In this document: piece by piece, positions 61,897 through 64,000 of the stretch
Numbering within the stretch: position 1 is the stretch's first letter
How the letters are laid out: every line of letters begins with the position of its first letter
DNA from: PLA3 sp964592235
Lineage (GTDB): Bacteria; Planctomycetota; Phycisphaerae; UBA1845; UTPLA1
Length of the DNA: 64,000 nucleotides
Assembly: GCA_964592235.1 (NCBI GenBank)
Contig: CAZQCF010000005.1
Span: 1-64,000, forward strand
Direction of reading: 5' to 3'
The notes under the pieces: generated by a model
Told to the model about the DNA's origin: nothing
The model's database searches: none
The model's input: only the letters and a program-made list of their open reading frames with translations
Position numbers and translations under genes: made by a program

Positions 61897-62104
61897 CATA
61901 AATAAAGGGAAATCGCGGTACTGGTATCGCTTGAACCGAGCCGCGCGCATCAGAAAGCGAATTCGATAGTAAAGAACCCCAGTGCAGAACCCGCACCCAC
62001 TTGGCCGCGCTCCCTTGGTCGGTAGCTTCAAATCGCTCCCGGCGATGGACGTGTTCGGGTGTCGGTGGCAACCATGGTCGTGGTGCGGCCAGTCAGAAAA
62101 GCGC
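61897..62104. other. Gene-free stretch between HU and the dockerin-like gene
   Basis: About 210 bp of ordinary composition between the HU promoter and the neighbouring terminator. I see no coding frame or regulatory element worth naming. Confidence 0.3.
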
Positions 62105-62140
62105 AAAAAAAAGGCCCGCGGTCGATGAGGACCACGGGCC
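62105..62140 (-). terminator. Intrinsic terminator of the dockerin-like secreted protein gene
   Basis: On the minus strand GGCCCGTGGTC...GACCGCGGGCC (62140-62130 with 62123-62113, one G-T pair) is followed by eight T (62112-62105). Confidence 0.8.
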
Positions 62141-62218
62141 GGGGTTGATCGTCAGATGGTAGCTTGACCGCGGCATCGGCCGCATGGGCCTAAGGCTGAC
62201 CGGTGTGCGGTACCGATT

Positions 62219-63715
62219 TCAGCAGCCGTTGCCGGCGAGCAGCAGGTTGACGAACTCATCCACGTCGTCGTTATCAAGTCCGCCGCTGGTGGGAGGCGCC
62301 GTTTGAGCGCAGTTGCTGGTTCCCATTGCGCCGATGAACATCTGCGTGAAGTTGGCGATGTCGCCGCCGTCGATCTTGTTGTCGCCGTTTACATCGCCGG
62401 GGCAGGCACAGCTTGGCACGCTGGGAATAACCGTTGACTCCTGCAGAGTCTGCGCGCCGGGCTTGAACTGAACCAGCGTGGCACGGCCGGAGGTCGGAGC
62501 GACGTTGGCGTCGAACCGGAAGTTGTACATGGTGCCCCAGCGCAGGGCGTTGGCGTTGGGGTTCTGTGCATACGTGTGCGCACAGGTCCACGTCACCGCG
62601 CCGCCGGAAAAGACACCGGACCAATCTGTACCATCGCGATTGACCCAGCTCTCGCCGTCGCCGTCGTTGTACTCGACATCGCGGAAGCCGATGTTGGTGA
62701 CGGTCGTGCCAGGATCGACCGGAATGCTGAACGAATAGATCGAGCGGTCGGAGTTCAGATTGTGAACCGCGTACTCATAGTGCCAGACGCCGCCGCCCAG
62801 ATCGGTAGCCTTCGCGCCGATGATAACGCGGGCAATGGTGAGATCGGGATCGGCATTCGCATCCTCGGGCGTAGTGACGTTTGTGATGGTCACGCTGGGA
62901 TCAAAGGCTTGCCAGGCCATGATGGCGGGCTGCTGGCGTTGGGTCTCGATATTCGGGTTCGATCCGAAGTAACCAAAAGTGCCGCTATTGTAAGAGACCT
63001 GCCGATACGAGGCGTTGTTGTACTTGTTGCCGGATTCGGCGTCATCGGGAGACACATATTGGCCTTCGACGTAGTAACGAACCGGGCCAAGCTGGTTGGT
63101 CGCTGTTTCAAGATCCGTAATGCGGACGCGCAATCTGCGAGCCACGCTTCCGGAGAAACCGGGCGCGCCGGAAGGATGAGTGTGAGCGCCGGTCGTTGCG
63201 TTCACCGCCCACTTCGGGCCGGCGCTACTCTGACCGCCATTGCGGCTGGCGGTGTACGGATCGGAGCAACCCACGCCCAGACGCGAGCCGGTGCCGGACG
63301 GCTGGCAGTTGGAGCAGCAGGCGGTTTGTTGCAGGGCCGTGAAACCATGCTTGAGCCAGCTTTGGCCGATTTGTTCAAAGCGATAGGCGCCGTTGAATTG
63401 CTTCAAGCGGAACAGATTCTGTCCGATGACGGGATGGGTCAAAGCGGGGGAGGCATCCCAGCGGAGCTGGGCATTGCCCAGATTGCAGGAGGTCGTACCC
63501 ACCGACAGCGCTTCGTAGGTGCTGTCTGCAGTGTAATTGGTGATCTCCTGACCGCTCTGAATCTGTCCAAGCGTACCGACGATGACATCCGGACCGCTGG
63601 ACTGCTGGCCGGAACCGGGGCAGCCCTGGGCGAAGACATCGCCGGGTGACAGAATCAAGACAGCGGTCGCCAAAGCGACAAGACCACCCCACACCTGTTT
63701 ACAACATGACTGCAT
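62219..63715 (-). CDS. Secreted protein with C-terminal dockerin-like repeat
   Basis: 498 aa from ATG 63715, with GAGGGAG about seven bases upstream. Signal peptide GGLVALATAVLILSPGDVFAQ. The N-terminal 300 residues lack a recognisable family; they are Cys-containing (ACCSNC, GVGCSDP) and beta-rich. Residues about 300-430 resemble a planctomycete surface domain (VWHYEYAVHNLNSDRSIYSFSIPV, RWGTMYNFRFDANV). The end holds GDVNGDNKIDGGDIANFTQMFIG, then LDNDDVDEFVNLLLAGNGC, as in dockerin-like C-termini of this genome. Extracellular or surface, role unknown. Confidence 0.8.
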   Translation of the reverse strand: MQSCCKQVWGGLVALATAVLILSPGDVFAQGCPGSGQQSSGPDVIVGTLGQIQSGQEITNYTADSTYEALSVGTTSCNLGNAQLRWDASPALTHPVIGQNLFRLKQFNGAYRFEQIGQSWLKHGFTALQQTACCSNCQPSGTGSRLGVGCSDPYTASRNGGQSSAGPKWAVNATTGAHTHPSGAPGFSGSVARRLRVRITDLETATNQLGPVRYYVEGQYVSPDDAESGNKYNNASYRQVSYNSGTFGYFGSNPNIETQRQQPAIMAWQAFDPSVTITNVTTPEDANADPDLTIARVIIGAKATDLGGGVWHYEYAVHNLNSDRSIYSFSIPVDPGTTVTNIGFRDVEYNDGDGESWVNRDGTDWSGVFSGGAVTWTCAHTYAQNPNANALRWGTMYNFRFDANVAPTSGRATLVQFKPGAQTLQESTVIPSVPSCACPGDVNGDNKIDGGDIANFTQMFIGAMGTSNCAQTAPPTSGGLDNDDVDEFVNLLLAGNGC

Positions 63716-64000
63716 AATGAAACTCCCTCAAGCGGCAGTGATGGCCGCTCTGTTCATTCGCAGGCGCAACCATGCGCCCGCGCACTACCCAACTCAAATC
63801 GAACACCCACCTCCAGCGGGATCCACGAGGTTTGCAGTGTCTAGGATAGCATGAATGGCCGGTCCAAGTCCAGACCGCAGGACCGGAAATACGCCTGATC
63901 GGAACTTTCCTGGACAAGGAACTGTGCCTGGCTGCACTACGCCAAGTCAGCCGCACGGCGGCAGCCCGACGAATCCCGCATCCGAGCAAAAGCACGCATC
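63716..64000. other. Gene-free end of the window
   Basis: 285 bp upstream of the preceding gene. Short frames on both strands have no ribosome binding site or known motif. No promoter box is convincing. Confidence 0.35.

Overview
The window is GC-rich bacterial DNA that looks planctomycetal, probably class Phycisphaerae. The signs are a DUF1800/DUF1501 pair of Tat-type secreted proteins, secreted proteins with C-terminal dockerin-like repeats, a large FG-GAP repeat protein, zinc-ribbon membrane proteins starting with paired CxxC motifs, and an HDOD-type histidine kinase. This assignment is inference from gene content only. No rRNA, tRNA, CRISPR array, insertion sequence or prophage was recognised.

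Layout. 1-2.5 kb: the 3' end of one gene, then a small Cys-rich secreted protein translationally coupled to a larger secreted protein whose C-terminus repeats that of the truncated first gene. The promoter in front carries a 14-G tract between its -35 and -10 boxes. 2.5-10.7 kb: twin-hairpin repeats, gap, an alpha/beta-hydrolase lipoprotein, a zinc-ribbon membrane protein, a YefM/RelE-type toxin-antitoxin pair, ffh, a pyrK-like gene behind a strong terminator-like hairpin, and a phosphoglycolate-phosphatase-like gene. 10.8 kb: a 21-codon Lys-rich peptide gene with its own promoter, ribosome binding site and terminator. 11-19 kb: a sialidase-like lipoprotein, wecB and gmd (nucleotide sugars), the DUF1800/DUF1501 pair and a dockerin-like protein. 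19.6-31.7 kb: transketolase, murA, a radical SAM protein, the FG-GAP protein, and mnmG carrying an in-frame palindromic repeat.

31.8-35.6 kb is a signalling group: a helix-turn-helix/receiver protein, a HDOD-GAF histidine kinase, and a receiver lacking the phospho-acceptor aspartate. A starch-synthase-like glycosyltransferase follows. 38.3-55.4 kb is an exopolysaccharide locus resembling the XrtA/PEP-CTERM-associated loci of other bacteria: a divergent ExeA-type ATPase with a very long coiled coil, outer-membrane export lipoprotein, Wzz-like protein, CpsD-like kinase, FemAB-like protein, four glycosyltransferases, a polysaccharide deacetylase, an unrecognised GT-B-like protein and an O-antigen-ligase-like protein. 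Several of its genes are linked by ATGA overlaps. No exosortase, initiating sugar transferase or flippase is in the window.

55.4-64 kb returns to housekeeping genes: an RluA-type pseudouridine synthase, the primary sigma factor, a six-domain ribosomal protein S1, an SdpR/SdpI-type pair with a palindromic operator over its -10 box, aat, an HU-type protein, and a secreted dockerin-like protein.
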